Of a stretch of 64,000 nt of DNA, positions 49,703 through 57,404 are shown one piece after another. The position numbers and the translations under genes were made by a program. This DNA is from Candidatus Flavonifractor intestinigallinarum. GTDB taxonomy: Bacteria > Bacillota > Clostridia > Oscillospirales > Oscillospiraceae. Position 1 is the first letter of the stretch, and each line of letters starts with the position of its first letter. Location of the stretch: positions 35,738 to 99,737 of the forward strand of contig DWXO01000047.1 in NCBI GenBank assembly GCA_019119165.1. The letters are read 5' to 3'. Below the pieces are notes generated by a model. The model made no database searches. It was not told the origin of the DNA and saw only the letters and a list, made by a program, of their open reading frames with translations.

Positions 49703-50989
49703 TTATTCGATGACCTTTCCGTCGTACAGCTCGCCGGAGGAAATGATGATCTTGTCTCCCGCCCGCAGGGCCTTTTTGGCCGCGGTGGTGGTGGAGGTAT
49801 CGGCGGCGGTCACCAGGATGTAATTGTCCTCCTCGGCCAGGATGGACACCGGCTTGAACTCGGCCTGCTGGCCCACCAGGGCATACACCCCGGTGACAGA
49901 GACCTGGGATTCCTCCCCCGTCTCGCTGTCGGTGACGGTCTGCTGCTCCACCCGCAGGGCCTCCTTGGGCAGGCGGATGCCCGAGATGGTGTCAAAGACC
50001 AGCTCCACGGTCTGCCGCCGCAGCAGGGTGGTGTCCGAGAGGAACTTGTCGGTGGACAGCACCACCACCATCTGCCCGTCCACAGCGTCCCCCAGCCGCT
50101 CCACCGTCATGTCCACCTCGCCGGACCAGTCCCGGGAGAAGCGGACGGTGATGCTCCGTCCCTCCACCAGCCGGGCCGCGTCCGCCTCCGACAGGGTGCA
50201 GGCAAAGTACCAGGTGGAGTTGGTGATCAGCTTGCCGATGGCAGAGGTGTCCTCCGCCGGCTTCTGACTGGACAGCTCCTTCAGCTGGGCGGGGGTGATG
50301 GTCTCCAGCATTTCGGGGGTGATGAGGCTTTCGTATCCATCCACCAGGCCGGAGAAGATGCCCGACTGGGCGGCGGTGACCCGGCTGGTGCTCTGGGAGG
50401 CCTGGGCGGTGAGGGCGGTGATCTGGGCGTTTACATCGTCCAGGGCAGCCTGGAGGGCGGCGGTGGAGTCCTCCCCCTCGGCATCAAAGGTATAGCTGCG
50501 CTTGTAAATCAGGCTCTTCAGGTTCATGGTCTGGCTCTCCAGCCCGGTGAGATCGCCGGTGGCGGCGGCCCCCCGCAGGTCGGCGATGGCGTCGGCCACC
50601 CGGTCGCTGAGCTGGGCGGAGTCGCCGCTGCCGCCGGTCTGATCCAGGGCATACTCCAGCTGATCCCGCTCCAGGATCAGCTGCTGGAGGGTCTCCCGCT
50701 GGGCAAGTCCGGCGTCGCTCTGGTAGAGCAGGGCCACCGTCTCGCCCAGGCTGACCTTCTCCCCCTCCTCGGGGAGGATCTCCACCGTGCCCCCCTGTCC
50801 GGCCAGGACGGACTCCTGCCGCACCAGAAAGCCGGTGGCCTCCACGCTGTCGTCCGAGGTGTAGGTGTAGGCCAGCACCGTGGGATAGAGCTCCCGCAGG
50901 CTGCTGAAGGCGGAGACTCCGATGGAAATGAGCACCGCCGCCAGTACCACCAGCATCACGATGCGGGAATTCAAAGTACCTTGCTTCAT
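49703..50989 (-). CDS. HlyD-like membrane-anchored adaptor protein
   Basis: The 428-residue protein has one N-terminal membrane anchor (VMLVVLAAVLISIGVSAFSSL). A barrel-sandwich/lipoyl half (ATGFLVRQESVLAGQGGTVE), a long helical hairpin (about 95-205), and the second beta region follow, ending near the C-terminus with KALRAGDKIIISSG. This is the HlyD/membrane-fusion layout. No ABC or RND partner is encoded nearby. Its place next to yggS-sepF-divIVA is seen in related Clostridia and hints at an envelope or division role. Function unproven. Confidence 0.8.
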   Translation of the reverse strand: MKQGTLNSRIVMLVVLAAVLISIGVSAFSSLRELYPTVLAYTYTSDDSVEATGFLVRQESVLAGQGGTVEILPEEGEKVSLGETVALLYQSDAGLAQRETLQQLILERDQLEYALDQTGGSGDSAQLSDRVADAIADLRGAAATGDLTGLESQTMNLKSLIYKRSYTFDAEGEDSTAALQAALDDVNAQITALTAQASQSTSRVTAAQSGIFSGLVDGYESLITPEMLETITPAQLKELSSQKPAEDTSAIGKLITNSTWYFACTLSEADAARLVEGRSITVRFSRDWSGEVDMTVERLGDAVDGQMVVVLSTDKFLSDTTLLRRQTVELVFDTISGIRLPKEALRVEQQTVTDSETGEESQVSVTGVYALVGQQAEFKPVSILAEEDNYILVTAADTSTTTAAKKALRAGDKIIISSGELYDGKVIE

Positions 50990-51003
50990 AGGCGCTCCTT
51001 TGG

Positions 51004-51240
51004 TCAGTCGCCACGCTCCTCCCGCTCCAGAGAGATGGCCCGCTCGGGCACGATGGTGGAGATCGCGTGCTTGTAGATCACCTGCTGCTTGTCCCCCGTC
51101 ATAAGTACCACCACAAAGGCGTCATAGCCCACGATCTGGCCTTTCAGCTGATAGCCGTTCATCAAAAAGGTGGTGACGTTGGCATGAGTCCGCCGGGCGC
51201 GGAGCAGGAACAGGTCTTGCAGGTTGGGTGTCTTTTGCAT
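51004..51240 (-). CDS. hfq: RNA chaperone Hfq
   Basis: The track ORF includes leader; ATG 51240 behind AAGGAGTGC gives 78 residues. It carries Sm1 (NVTTFLMNGYQLKGQIVGYD) and Sm2 (QQVIYKHAISTI, with the YKH motif). It forms hexamers that pair sRNAs and mRNAs. It is downstream of mutL, separated by repeat A5; the usual miaA between them is absent. Confidence 0.95.
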   Translation of the reverse strand: MQKTPNLQDLFLLRARRTHANVTTFLMNGYQLKGQIVGYDAFVVVLMTGDKQQVIYKHAISTIVPERAISLEREERGD

Positions 51241-51351
51241 TTGGATGCACTCCTTTTTCTCTGAGATACATCCAATATATACCAAATAATGGAAGGGTTT
51301 CGTCGAATCCTGGGGAAGGGACCACATTTCCCGGGACGAGTTTACGTACCT

Positions 51352-51468
51352 GCCTTCCCCCCTCAGGGGGGAAGGTGGCCCGCAGGGCCGGATGAGGGGG
51401 CGTGGGTAAGAAGAAACCCCTCATCAGTCAGCCTGCGGCTGCCAGCTTCCCCCCACCGGGGGGAAGCT
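51352..51468 (+). repeat. Family A palindromic repeat, copy A5
   Basis: This full copy lies between mutL and hfq and ends exactly at the mutL stop codon, whose TTA complement follows the terminal GGGGGGAAGC arm. Confidence 0.92.
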
Positions 51469-53456
51469 TATGCCCGTCCGAACCGCTTCTCAATCTGCTG
51501 ACGGGTCAGCTCGATGGCTACGGGCCTGCCGTGGGGACAATACTTGACCTCCCCCGCCATAACAGCTTTGGCCACCTTGAGCAGCTCGGCCTCCCCGTTT
51601 TTCTGGCCCCCCTTGATGGCCGCCTTGCAGGCCATGGTGTGGAGGAGGGCGTCCCGGGCGCTGTCCGGGTCGGCGGTGCCGCAGGTGATGAGCCTGCCCG
51701 CCAGCTCCAGCAGCACGTCGGGGATGGCGGCGGCCTCCACATCGTCGGGGGCGGTGCGGACGATGAGGGCCCCGCCGCCAAAGTCCTCCGCCTCAAAGCC
51801 GAAGCGCTCCAGCAGGGGCAGCTGGGCCAGCAGGGCGGCCCCCTCCTCCGCCGGAGGGGTGAATACCACCGGGGTGAGCAGGGTCTGGACCATGGGGGTG
51901 TATCCCGCCGCCTTCAGCCGGTCAAAGTTCATCCGCTCATGGGCGGCGTGCTTGTCGATAAGGAGCACCTTGTCCCCCTGCTCCACAATGATGTAGGTGT
52001 TCAAGACCTCCCCCGCCATACGCCAAGGTGTTTCTTCCGGCTCGGGCTGGGTTATCTGGGACGGGCCGATGTGGGCATCGGCCCCTACAGGGGTAATGGT
52101 TTGGGTGGGTTCATCGTCAACCGTAGGGGCGACCCTTGTGGTCGCCCGCGGGACCTCGGGGGTCACCTCCACGGGCGGGGTGACAGAAGCCGGGGCCGGT
52201 TTGGGCTGGGGCCGTACAGGCTGGATGGTTGGAACAGGCCGTTCCGGCACCGTAGGGGCTACCCTTGGGGTGGCCCGCACAGGCTGGGCCGTTTGGGCAG
52301 GCCGGGCGGTAAAATCCCGGAGGGGCAGAGACGGGGCGGGCTTGTCCGCCGTCTTGCGGAACTGCTCCGACGTCATGGTGCGGAAGGTGGTCTGATGGGG
52401 GGTCACCGTGTCCTGGGCGGCCTTGGGAGCCAGCCGGGGGGTGTCAGACAGGGCGGAGGGCCGGGACCGGTCGGCCTCCAGGGTGGATTTCACGGCGTAA
52501 TACACCGCGTCAAACACCTTTTTATCGCTGCCGAACTTGACCTCCTGCTTGGTGGGATGGACGTTCACATCCACAGCGTTGAGCTTGGTGGTCAGGTGGA
52601 GGACGCAGCCGGGGAACTTGCCCACCATCTTCTGGTTGGCGTAGGCCTCCTCCAGGGCGGCCATCATGGTGCGGCTCTTCACGTACCGGCCGTTGACGAA
52701 AAAGTGCTGATAGCCCCGGGTGCCCCGGCAGCAGGTGGGCAGGGACACAAAGCCGGTGACGCTCATATCCTCCCCGGAGCCCTTCACCGGGGTGAAGCCC
52801 AGGGCCAGGTCCCGGCCCAGCACGGCGTACAGAGCGGACTGGAGCTTGCCGTCGCCGGGGGTGAGCAGGTCCTGTTTGCCGTCCCGGAGGAACTTGATGC
52901 TCACCTCCGGGTGGGACAGGGCCAGCCGCTGCACCATGGCAAAGCAGGCGGCGCTCTCGGCGGAGTCCTTCTTCATGAACTTGAGCCGGGCGGGGGTGTT
53001 GTAGAACAGATCCTTCACCACCATGGTGGTGCCCTGGGGACAGCCCGCCTCCTCCTGGCTCACCACCACCCCCGCCTCCAGGGAGAGGGCAATGCCCAGA
53101 GGGGAATCGGCGGTGCGGGTGAGCAGCTCCATCCGGGACACGGCGGAGATGGCGGCCAGAGCCTCCCCCCGGAAGCCCAGGGTGCCGATGGCCTCCAGGT
53201 CGTACTCGGTGTGCAGCTTGCTGGTGGCGTGGCGCAGGAAGGCGGTGGGGGCCTCGTCGGCGGTGATGCCGCAGCCGTTGTCGTTGACCCGGATCAGGGT
53301 CATGCCCCCGTGCTGGATCTCCACCGTCAGCTTGTCCGCTCCGGCGTCGATGGCGTTCTCCATCAGCTCCTTCACCACGGAGGCGGGCCGCTCCACCACC
53401 TCGCCGGCGGCGATCAGGTCGGCCACATGGGAGTCAAGTTGTTGGATGTGAGGCAT
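51468..53456 (-). CDS. mutL: DNA mismatch repair protein MutL with repeat-derived linker segments
   Basis: ATG 53456 gives 662 residues (MPHIQQLDSHVADLIAAGEV). The GHKL ATPase has ELMENAIDAGAD, DNGCGI and GFRGEAL. The C-terminal endonuclease region shows DKHAAHERMNFD (DQHA-type), ACKAAIKGG and CPHGRP. It links MutS mismatch recognition to strand incision. Residues about 393-465 of the linker contain three family B repeat insertions, encoding RVAPTV twice and GADAHIG. The GGAAAG upstream is a weak ribosome binding site. Confidence 0.95.
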   Translation of the reverse strand: MPHIQQLDSHVADLIAAGEVVERPASVVKELMENAIDAGADKLTVEIQHGGMTLIRVNDNGCGITADEAPTAFLRHATSKLHTEYDLEAIGTLGFRGEALAAISAVSRMELLTRTADSPLGIALSLEAGVVVSQEEAGCPQGTTMVVKDLFYNTPARLKFMKKDSAESAACFAMVQRLALSHPEVSIKFLRDGKQDLLTPGDGKLQSALYAVLGRDLALGFTPVKGSGEDMSVTGFVSLPTCCRGTRGYQHFFVNGRYVKSRTMMAALEEAYANQKMVGKFPGCVLHLTTKLNAVDVNVHPTKQEVKFGSDKKVFDAVYYAVKSTLEADRSRPSALSDTPRLAPKAAQDTVTPHQTTFRTMTSEQFRKTADKPAPSLPLRDFTARPAQTAQPVRATPRVAPTVPERPVPTIQPVRPQPKPAPASVTPPVEVTPEVPRATTRVAPTVDDEPTQTITPVGADAHIGPSQITQPEPEETPWRMAGEVLNTYIIVEQGDKVLLIDKHAAHERMNFDRLKAAGYTPMVQTLLTPVVFTPPAEEGAALLAQLPLLERFGFEAEDFGGGALIVRTAPDDVEAAAIPDVLLELAGRLITCGTADPDSARDALLHTMACKAAIKGGQKNGEAELLKVAKAVMAGEVKYCPHGRPVAIELTRQQIEKRFGRA
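52062..52148. repeat. Two family B repeats inside mutL
   Basis: GGGCCGATGTGGGCATCGGC (52063-52088 with CCCTAC edge) and GTAGGGGCGACCCTTGTGGT (52122-52147) are intact palindromic units within the mutL reading frame. Confidence 0.9.
52252..52278. repeat. Older, degenerate family B repeat inside mutL
   Basis: GTAGGGGCTACCCTTGGGGT plus GGCCCGC is a mutated copy of the same unit, also in frame, encoding another RVAPTV. Confidence 0.75.
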
Positions 53457-53490
53457 AGAAGTACCAACTTTCCAGGAAAGAAAATGGAAA

Positions 53491-53560
53491 CGGGCCGATG
53501 TGGGCATCGGCCCCTACCGTTAAAAAGGGCCTTGTAGGGGCGGGTGCCCACACCCGCCCG
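53491..53560. repeat. Two family B repeats between mutL and CPBP gene
   Basis: GGGCCGATGTGGGCATCGGC with CCCTAC edge (53492-53517) and GTAGGGGCGGGTGCCCACAC with CCGCCCG (53534-53560) fill the gap upstream of mutL. Confidence 0.9.
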
Positions 53561-53563
53561 CAA

Positions 53564-54265
53564 TCATCTCAGGGCCCCCAGCAGCGTAAACCCATTGAGG
53601 GCCATATGGAGGACAATGGCGCTCCAGATGGAGCCGCCCCGATCGTAGCACCAGGCCAGAGCCAGGGCCATGGGGGCGTATTGGAGCATCAGCAGCAGGT
53701 ACCGCAGGTCCAGGGTCCCGAAGGCATACACGAACTGGACGGCGCAGTAGAAGGAATAGAGGACCACCGACAGCACATAGCCCAGGGGCCGGCTGTAGCT
53801 GCGGACCGAGCCGAAGAGCAGGCCCCGGAACAGGGGCTCCTCCACCAGGGGCATGAGCACCACCAGGATAAACACGGTGGCCACAGGGGCGAAGGCGTAC
53901 TGCTCCGGGTAGCTCATCAGGTTGGGGTTCTGCACCGGCAGGGGGATGAGGCCCACCAGAAAGGAGAGTACCTCGGCCCCCACCAGGCCTGTGATAAAGG
54001 CGAACAGGTTCTCGGGCAGCCAGTCCAGCAGCAGCCGGAAGCCGGTTTTCAGGAAGGACCAGAATACCAGAAAGGTGAGGCAGGCAATGATGAGGTAGTA
54101 CACCACGTTGGCCTCGGCCACCGGGAACTCCCCCTGATAGGAGCGCTGGACCCAGCCCATGAGCCAGGGGAAGAGAAACACATACAGGGCGAAAAAGACC
54201 CAGCCCCGGTAACATTCGGCCCTGGTAATCTGGGGCCGCCAGGGGCGGCGTCGTCCGGTGAGCAT
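53564..54265 (-). CDS. CPBP-family intramembrane metalloprotease
   Basis: ATG 54265 behind AAAGGAGGAAC gives 233 residues with about seven membrane segments. It has the EEPLFRGLLFG motif (EExxxR, Abi/CAAX protease signature) and the later HMALNG motif. Family members process prenylated or membrane proteins or act in bacteriocin immunity. It is inserted between mutS and mutL and flanked by palindromic repeats on both sides. Substrate unknown. Confidence 0.85.
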   Translation of the reverse strand: MLTGRRRPWRPQITRAECYRGWVFFALYVFLFPWLMGWVQRSYQGEFPVAEANVVYYLIIACLTFLVFWSFLKTGFRLLLDWLPENLFAFITGLVGAEVLSFLVGLIPLPVQNPNLMSYPEQYAFAPVATVFILVVLMPLVEEPLFRGLLFGSVRSYSRPLGYVLSVVLYSFYCAVQFVYAFGTLDLRYLLLMLQYAPMALALAWCYDRGGSIWSAIVLHMALNGFTLLGALR

Positions 54266-54302
54266 GATGTGTTCCTCCTTTGTGCGTGGAAATAGGATTT
54301 GT

Positions 54303-54375
54303 GTAGGGGGCGACACCCCAGGGTGGCTTCTCTTGCCCCCTTGGGGCAATTCACCTTCTGCCTACGTCGCCCCGT
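54303..54375. repeat. Three-stem palindromic element after mutS
   Basis: Outer arms GGGGCGAC (54307-54314) and GTCGCCCC (54366-54373) enclose the hairpin TTGCCCCCTTGGGGCAA. It lies directly after the mutS stop and may act as a terminator-like or repeat element distinct from families A-C. Confidence 0.7.
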
Positions 54376-54377
54376 TG

Positions 54378-56975
54378 TCACACGAGTTGTTTCAATTCGA
54401 AGAGCAGATTCATGGCCTCGATGGGGGTGAGGGTGTTCAGGTCCACCCCCTGGAGCCGCCGGACCACCTCTCCGCCCCCCATGTCCAGCAGGGACATCTG
54501 GTCGGGGGCGGGGGCCGCCGGGGCCTGGGGGGTCTGGACGCCCCCTGCCTCCAGCTCCTTGAGAATGTGGCGGGCCCGGGTGATGACCTTGTCGGGCACC
54601 CCGGCCAGCTTGGCCACCTCGATGCCGTAGCTCTGGTCGGCCCCGCCGGGGACGATCTTCCGCAGGAAGAGGATGTCGTCCCCCTTCTTTTTGGCGGCGA
54701 TGTTGTAGTTCTTCACCCCGGGGATATGGCCCTCCAGGGCGGTGATCTCATGGTAGTGGGTGGCAAACAAGGTCTTGGCCCCCAGCTTTTTCTTGTCGGC
54801 GCAGTATTCCAGCACCGCCCGGGCAATGGACATTCCGTCATAGGTGGAGGTGCCCCGGCCGATCTCGTCCAGAATGAGCAGGCTCTTGCTGGTGGCGTTT
54901 TTCAGCAGCTCCGCCACCTCGGTCATCTCCACCATAAAGGTGGACTGGCCGGCGGACAGGTCGTCGCTGGCCCCGATGCGGGTGAACACCCGGTCCACGA
55001 TGCCGATGCGGGCCGATTTGGCGGGGACAAAGGAGCCCATCTGGGCCATGAGGACAATGAGGGCCACCTGGCGCATATAGGTGGACTTGCCCGCCATGTT
55101 GGGGCCGGTGATGATGGCCACCGTGTTGTCCTTGCCGTCCATCCGGGTGTCGTTGGGGACAAAGAGGGCGTTTTTCAGCATCTTTTCCACCACCGGGTGG
55201 CGGCCCTCGGAAATCTCGATGGTGTCGGACAGGTCCACCTCCGGACGGCAGTAGCCCTGCTCGGCGGCCACGGCGGCGAAGGAGGCCAGCACGTCCACCT
55301 GGGCCACGGCGGCGGCGGAGCGCTGGATGTCCCCCACCCGGGCGGCGGCCTGCCGCCGCAGGTCGCAGAAGAGCTGGTACTCCAGAGCAGTGACCCGGTC
55401 CTGGGCGGACAGGATCTCATGCTCCAGGTCCTTCAGCTCCTGGGTGATGAACCGCTCGCAGTTCACCAGGGTCTGCTTGCGGATGTAGTCCTCCGGCACC
55501 TGGTCGTAATAGGACTTGGATACCTCGATGTAGTAGCCGAACACCTTGTTGAAGCCCACCTTCAGGCTCTTGATGCCGGTCTTTTCCTTCTCCCGGGCCT
55601 CCACAGCGGCCACCAGGTCCTTGCCGTTGGTGAGGATGTCCCGCAGCCGGTCCACCTCGGGGTCGTAGCCCTCCCGGATGAAGCCGCCCTCCCGGACGGA
55701 GAAGGGGGGCTCGTCCACAATGGCCCGGCCGATCAGCTCCCGCAGGTCGGGCAGGTCGTCCAGGGCGGCGGACAGGGCGGTGAGCAGGGCGCCGGAGTAG
55801 GGGGTCAGCAGCTGCCGCAGCCGGGGCAGCTTGCCCAGGCCGATGGCCAGAGCCATCAGGTCCCGGCCCCCCGCGGTGCCGTACACAATGCGGCCGATAA
55901 GCCGCTCCAGGTCGGTGACCTCCCGCAGGGTGCTCACCAGCTCGTCCCGGCCGATGGGGTCGGACACCAGCTCCTCCACCGCCCCCAGCCGGCGGCTGAT
56001 GGCGCCGGGGGAGAGGAGGGGCCGCTCCATCCAGGTGCGGATCAGCCGGTGGCCCATGGCGGTGCGGGTCTTGTCCAGCACCCACAAGAGGCTGCCCTTC
56101 TTCTCCTTGGAGCGGAGGGTTTCGGTGAGCTCCAGATTGCGCCGGGCGGTGAGATCCAGCTCCATGAACTGGCCGGAGGTGAACCAGGTGAGGGTGGTGA
56201 TGTGGGAGAGGTCGGTTTTCTGAGTTTCGTAGAGGTAGCTCAAAAGGCCCCCCACCGCCTGGAGGGCGTGGTCGTCCCCCTCCGGCAGCTGGTCCAGGCC
56301 GCTGGTGAACTGTTTCTCTACCAGGGAGCGGGCGGAATCGGGCCGGAAGCGGGACTCCCCGCCGTTCTCACACCGGCAGTTCAGCTGATTGGTGAGGAAG
56401 TCCAGCAGGGCGGCGTCGCTGTAGGCCCCGTCGGACAGCATGGCCTCCCGGGGGGCGAAGCGGCCCAGCTCGTTGCACAGGTGCTCCTGGGTGTCCGGCC
56501 CGGTAAAGGAGGTGACGGAGATCTCGCCGGTGGAGATGTCGCAGAAGCACAGCCCTGCCCCGTCGGAGTCGGCATAGATGGCGCAGATGAAGTTGTTGCG
56601 GCCCTCCTCCAGCATGGAGGAGGCGATGACGGTGCCGGGGGTGACAATGCGGATGATGTCCCGGTCCACCAGCCCCTTGGCGGTGGCGGGGTCCTCCATC
56701 TGCTCGCAGATGGCCACCTTGTAGCCCTTGGCAATGAGCCGGGCGATGTAGGCGTCGGCACTGTGGTAGGGCACGCCGCACATGGGGGTGCGCTGATCCT
56801 CCGGCTTGCCCCGGTCCCGGGTGGTGAGGGTGAGATCCAGCTCCTTGGAGGCCAGCTTGGCGTCCTCCTGGAACATCTCGTAGAAGTCGCCCAGCCGGAA
56901 AAAGAGGATGCAGTCCGGATGAAGCTCTTTCATTTTCAGATATTGGCGCATCATGGGGGTCAGCTCGGACGGCAT
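54378..56975 (-). CDS. mutS: DNA mismatch recognition protein MutS
   Basis: ATG 56975 behind AAAAGGAGC gives 865 residues. The mismatch-binding Phe-x-Glu is in GDFYEMF (about residues 31-37). The ATPase has Walker A GPNMAGKSTYMRQ, LILDEIGRGTSTYDG (Walker B/signature) and FATHYHEIT. A C-terminal tail PDQMSLLDMGG resembles a clamp-binding motif (QMSLL). It recognises mismatches and small loops. It is downstream of miaB and the GIY-YIG gene. Confidence 0.97.
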   Translation of the reverse strand: MPSELTPMMRQYLKMKELHPDCILFFRLGDFYEMFQEDAKLASKELDLTLTTRDRGKPEDQRTPMCGVPYHSADAYIARLIAKGYKVAICEQMEDPATAKGLVDRDIIRIVTPGTVIASSMLEEGRNNFICAIYADSDGAGLCFCDISTGEISVTSFTGPDTQEHLCNELGRFAPREAMLSDGAYSDAALLDFLTNQLNCRCENGGESRFRPDSARSLVEKQFTSGLDQLPEGDDHALQAVGGLLSYLYETQKTDLSHITTLTWFTSGQFMELDLTARRNLELTETLRSKEKKGSLLWVLDKTRTAMGHRLIRTWMERPLLSPGAISRRLGAVEELVSDPIGRDELVSTLREVTDLERLIGRIVYGTAGGRDLMALAIGLGKLPRLRQLLTPYSGALLTALSAALDDLPDLRELIGRAIVDEPPFSVREGGFIREGYDPEVDRLRDILTNGKDLVAAVEAREKEKTGIKSLKVGFNKVFGYYIEVSKSYYDQVPEDYIRKQTLVNCERFITQELKDLEHEILSAQDRVTALEYQLFCDLRRQAAARVGDIQRSAAAVAQVDVLASFAAVAAEQGYCRPEVDLSDTIEISEGRHPVVEKMLKNALFVPNDTRMDGKDNTVAIITGPNMAGKSTYMRQVALIVLMAQMGSFVPAKSARIGIVDRVFTRIGASDDLSAGQSTFMVEMTEVAELLKNATSKSLLILDEIGRGTSTYDGMSIARAVLEYCADKKKLGAKTLFATHYHEITALEGHIPGVKNYNIAAKKKGDDILFLRKIVPGGADQSYGIEVAKLAGVPDKVITRARHILKELEAGGVQTPQAPAAPAPDQMSLLDMGGGEVVRRLQGVDLNTLTPIEAMNLLFELKQLV

Positions 56976-57020
56976 GGCGGGCGCTCCTTTTCTAAATGAT
57001 AATTGAAATGGAAAGGGACG

Positions 57021-57057
57021 GATTGCCGCGCCAGTGTGCGCACTGGCTCGCAATGAC
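57021..57057 (-). repeat. Family C inverted repeat, copy 1
   Basis: This 37-bp unit (minus-strand GTCATTGCGAGCCAGTGCGC... ending GGCAATC) has nested palindromic arms. Copy 2 at 57362-57398 is identical at 35 of 37 positions in opposite orientation; the two bracket the GIY-YIG gene. Confidence 0.92.
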
Positions 57058-57061
57058 GGCC

Positions 57062-57343
57062 CTATAGTGTGGGGTACAGATCAGTCCATCCGGGATTCCG
57101 GCGGTTGACCAGGGCGTTTTTTCGTTTCCTGGACCAGGATTTGATCTGCTTTTCTCGGGCAATGGCTGATTGGATGGATGGGGTGGCCTCAAAATAGACC
57201 AATTTTGTAATATCATAACGGGCGGTATAGCTGGCGGGATCGGCATGGGCGCGGTGCTGGGCGACCCGGCGGACCAGGTCCCGGGTTACCCCGGTGTAAA
57301 TGGCTACATTGGTGGCGTTTGCCAGGATATAGACGTAATACAT
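57062..57343 (-). CDS. Small GIY-YIG endonuclease-domain protein
   Basis: ATG 57343 gives 93 residues that are nearly all a GIY-YIG domain: YYVYILANATNVAIYTGVTR (the GIY/YIG pair as YVY...YTG), RRVAQHR, and the late catalytic Glu and basic helix in AIAREKQIKSWSRKRKN. This is the stand-alone UPF0213/YhbQ-like class. It lies between mutS and miaB in the same direction and is bracketed 4 and 18 bp away by inverted family C repeats. It may be a DNase acting on such palindromes; function is unproven. Confidence 0.88.
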   Translation of the reverse strand: MYYVYILANATNVAIYTGVTRDLVRRVAQHRAHADPASYTARYDITKLVYFEATPSIQSAIAREKQIKSWSRKRKNALVNRRNPGWTDLYPTL

Positions 57344-57361
57344 GGCTCCGTCCTCCTGCCT

Positions 57362-57398
57362 GTCATTGCGAGCCAGTGCGCGCACTGGCGTGGCAATC
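57362..57398 (+). repeat. Family C inverted repeat, copy 2
   Basis: The unit has a perfect 18-bp core palindrome GCCAGTGCGCGCACTGGC within ATTGC...GCAAT outer arms. It separates the miaB stop (7 bp away) from the GIY-YIG gene. Confidence 0.92.
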
Positions 57399-57404
57399 TG
57401 TATG

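Noticed and set aside
54258-56999. 913-residue plus-strand ORF antisense to mutS
   Set aside because: Same antisense composition artefact; mutS motifs are complete on the minus strand.
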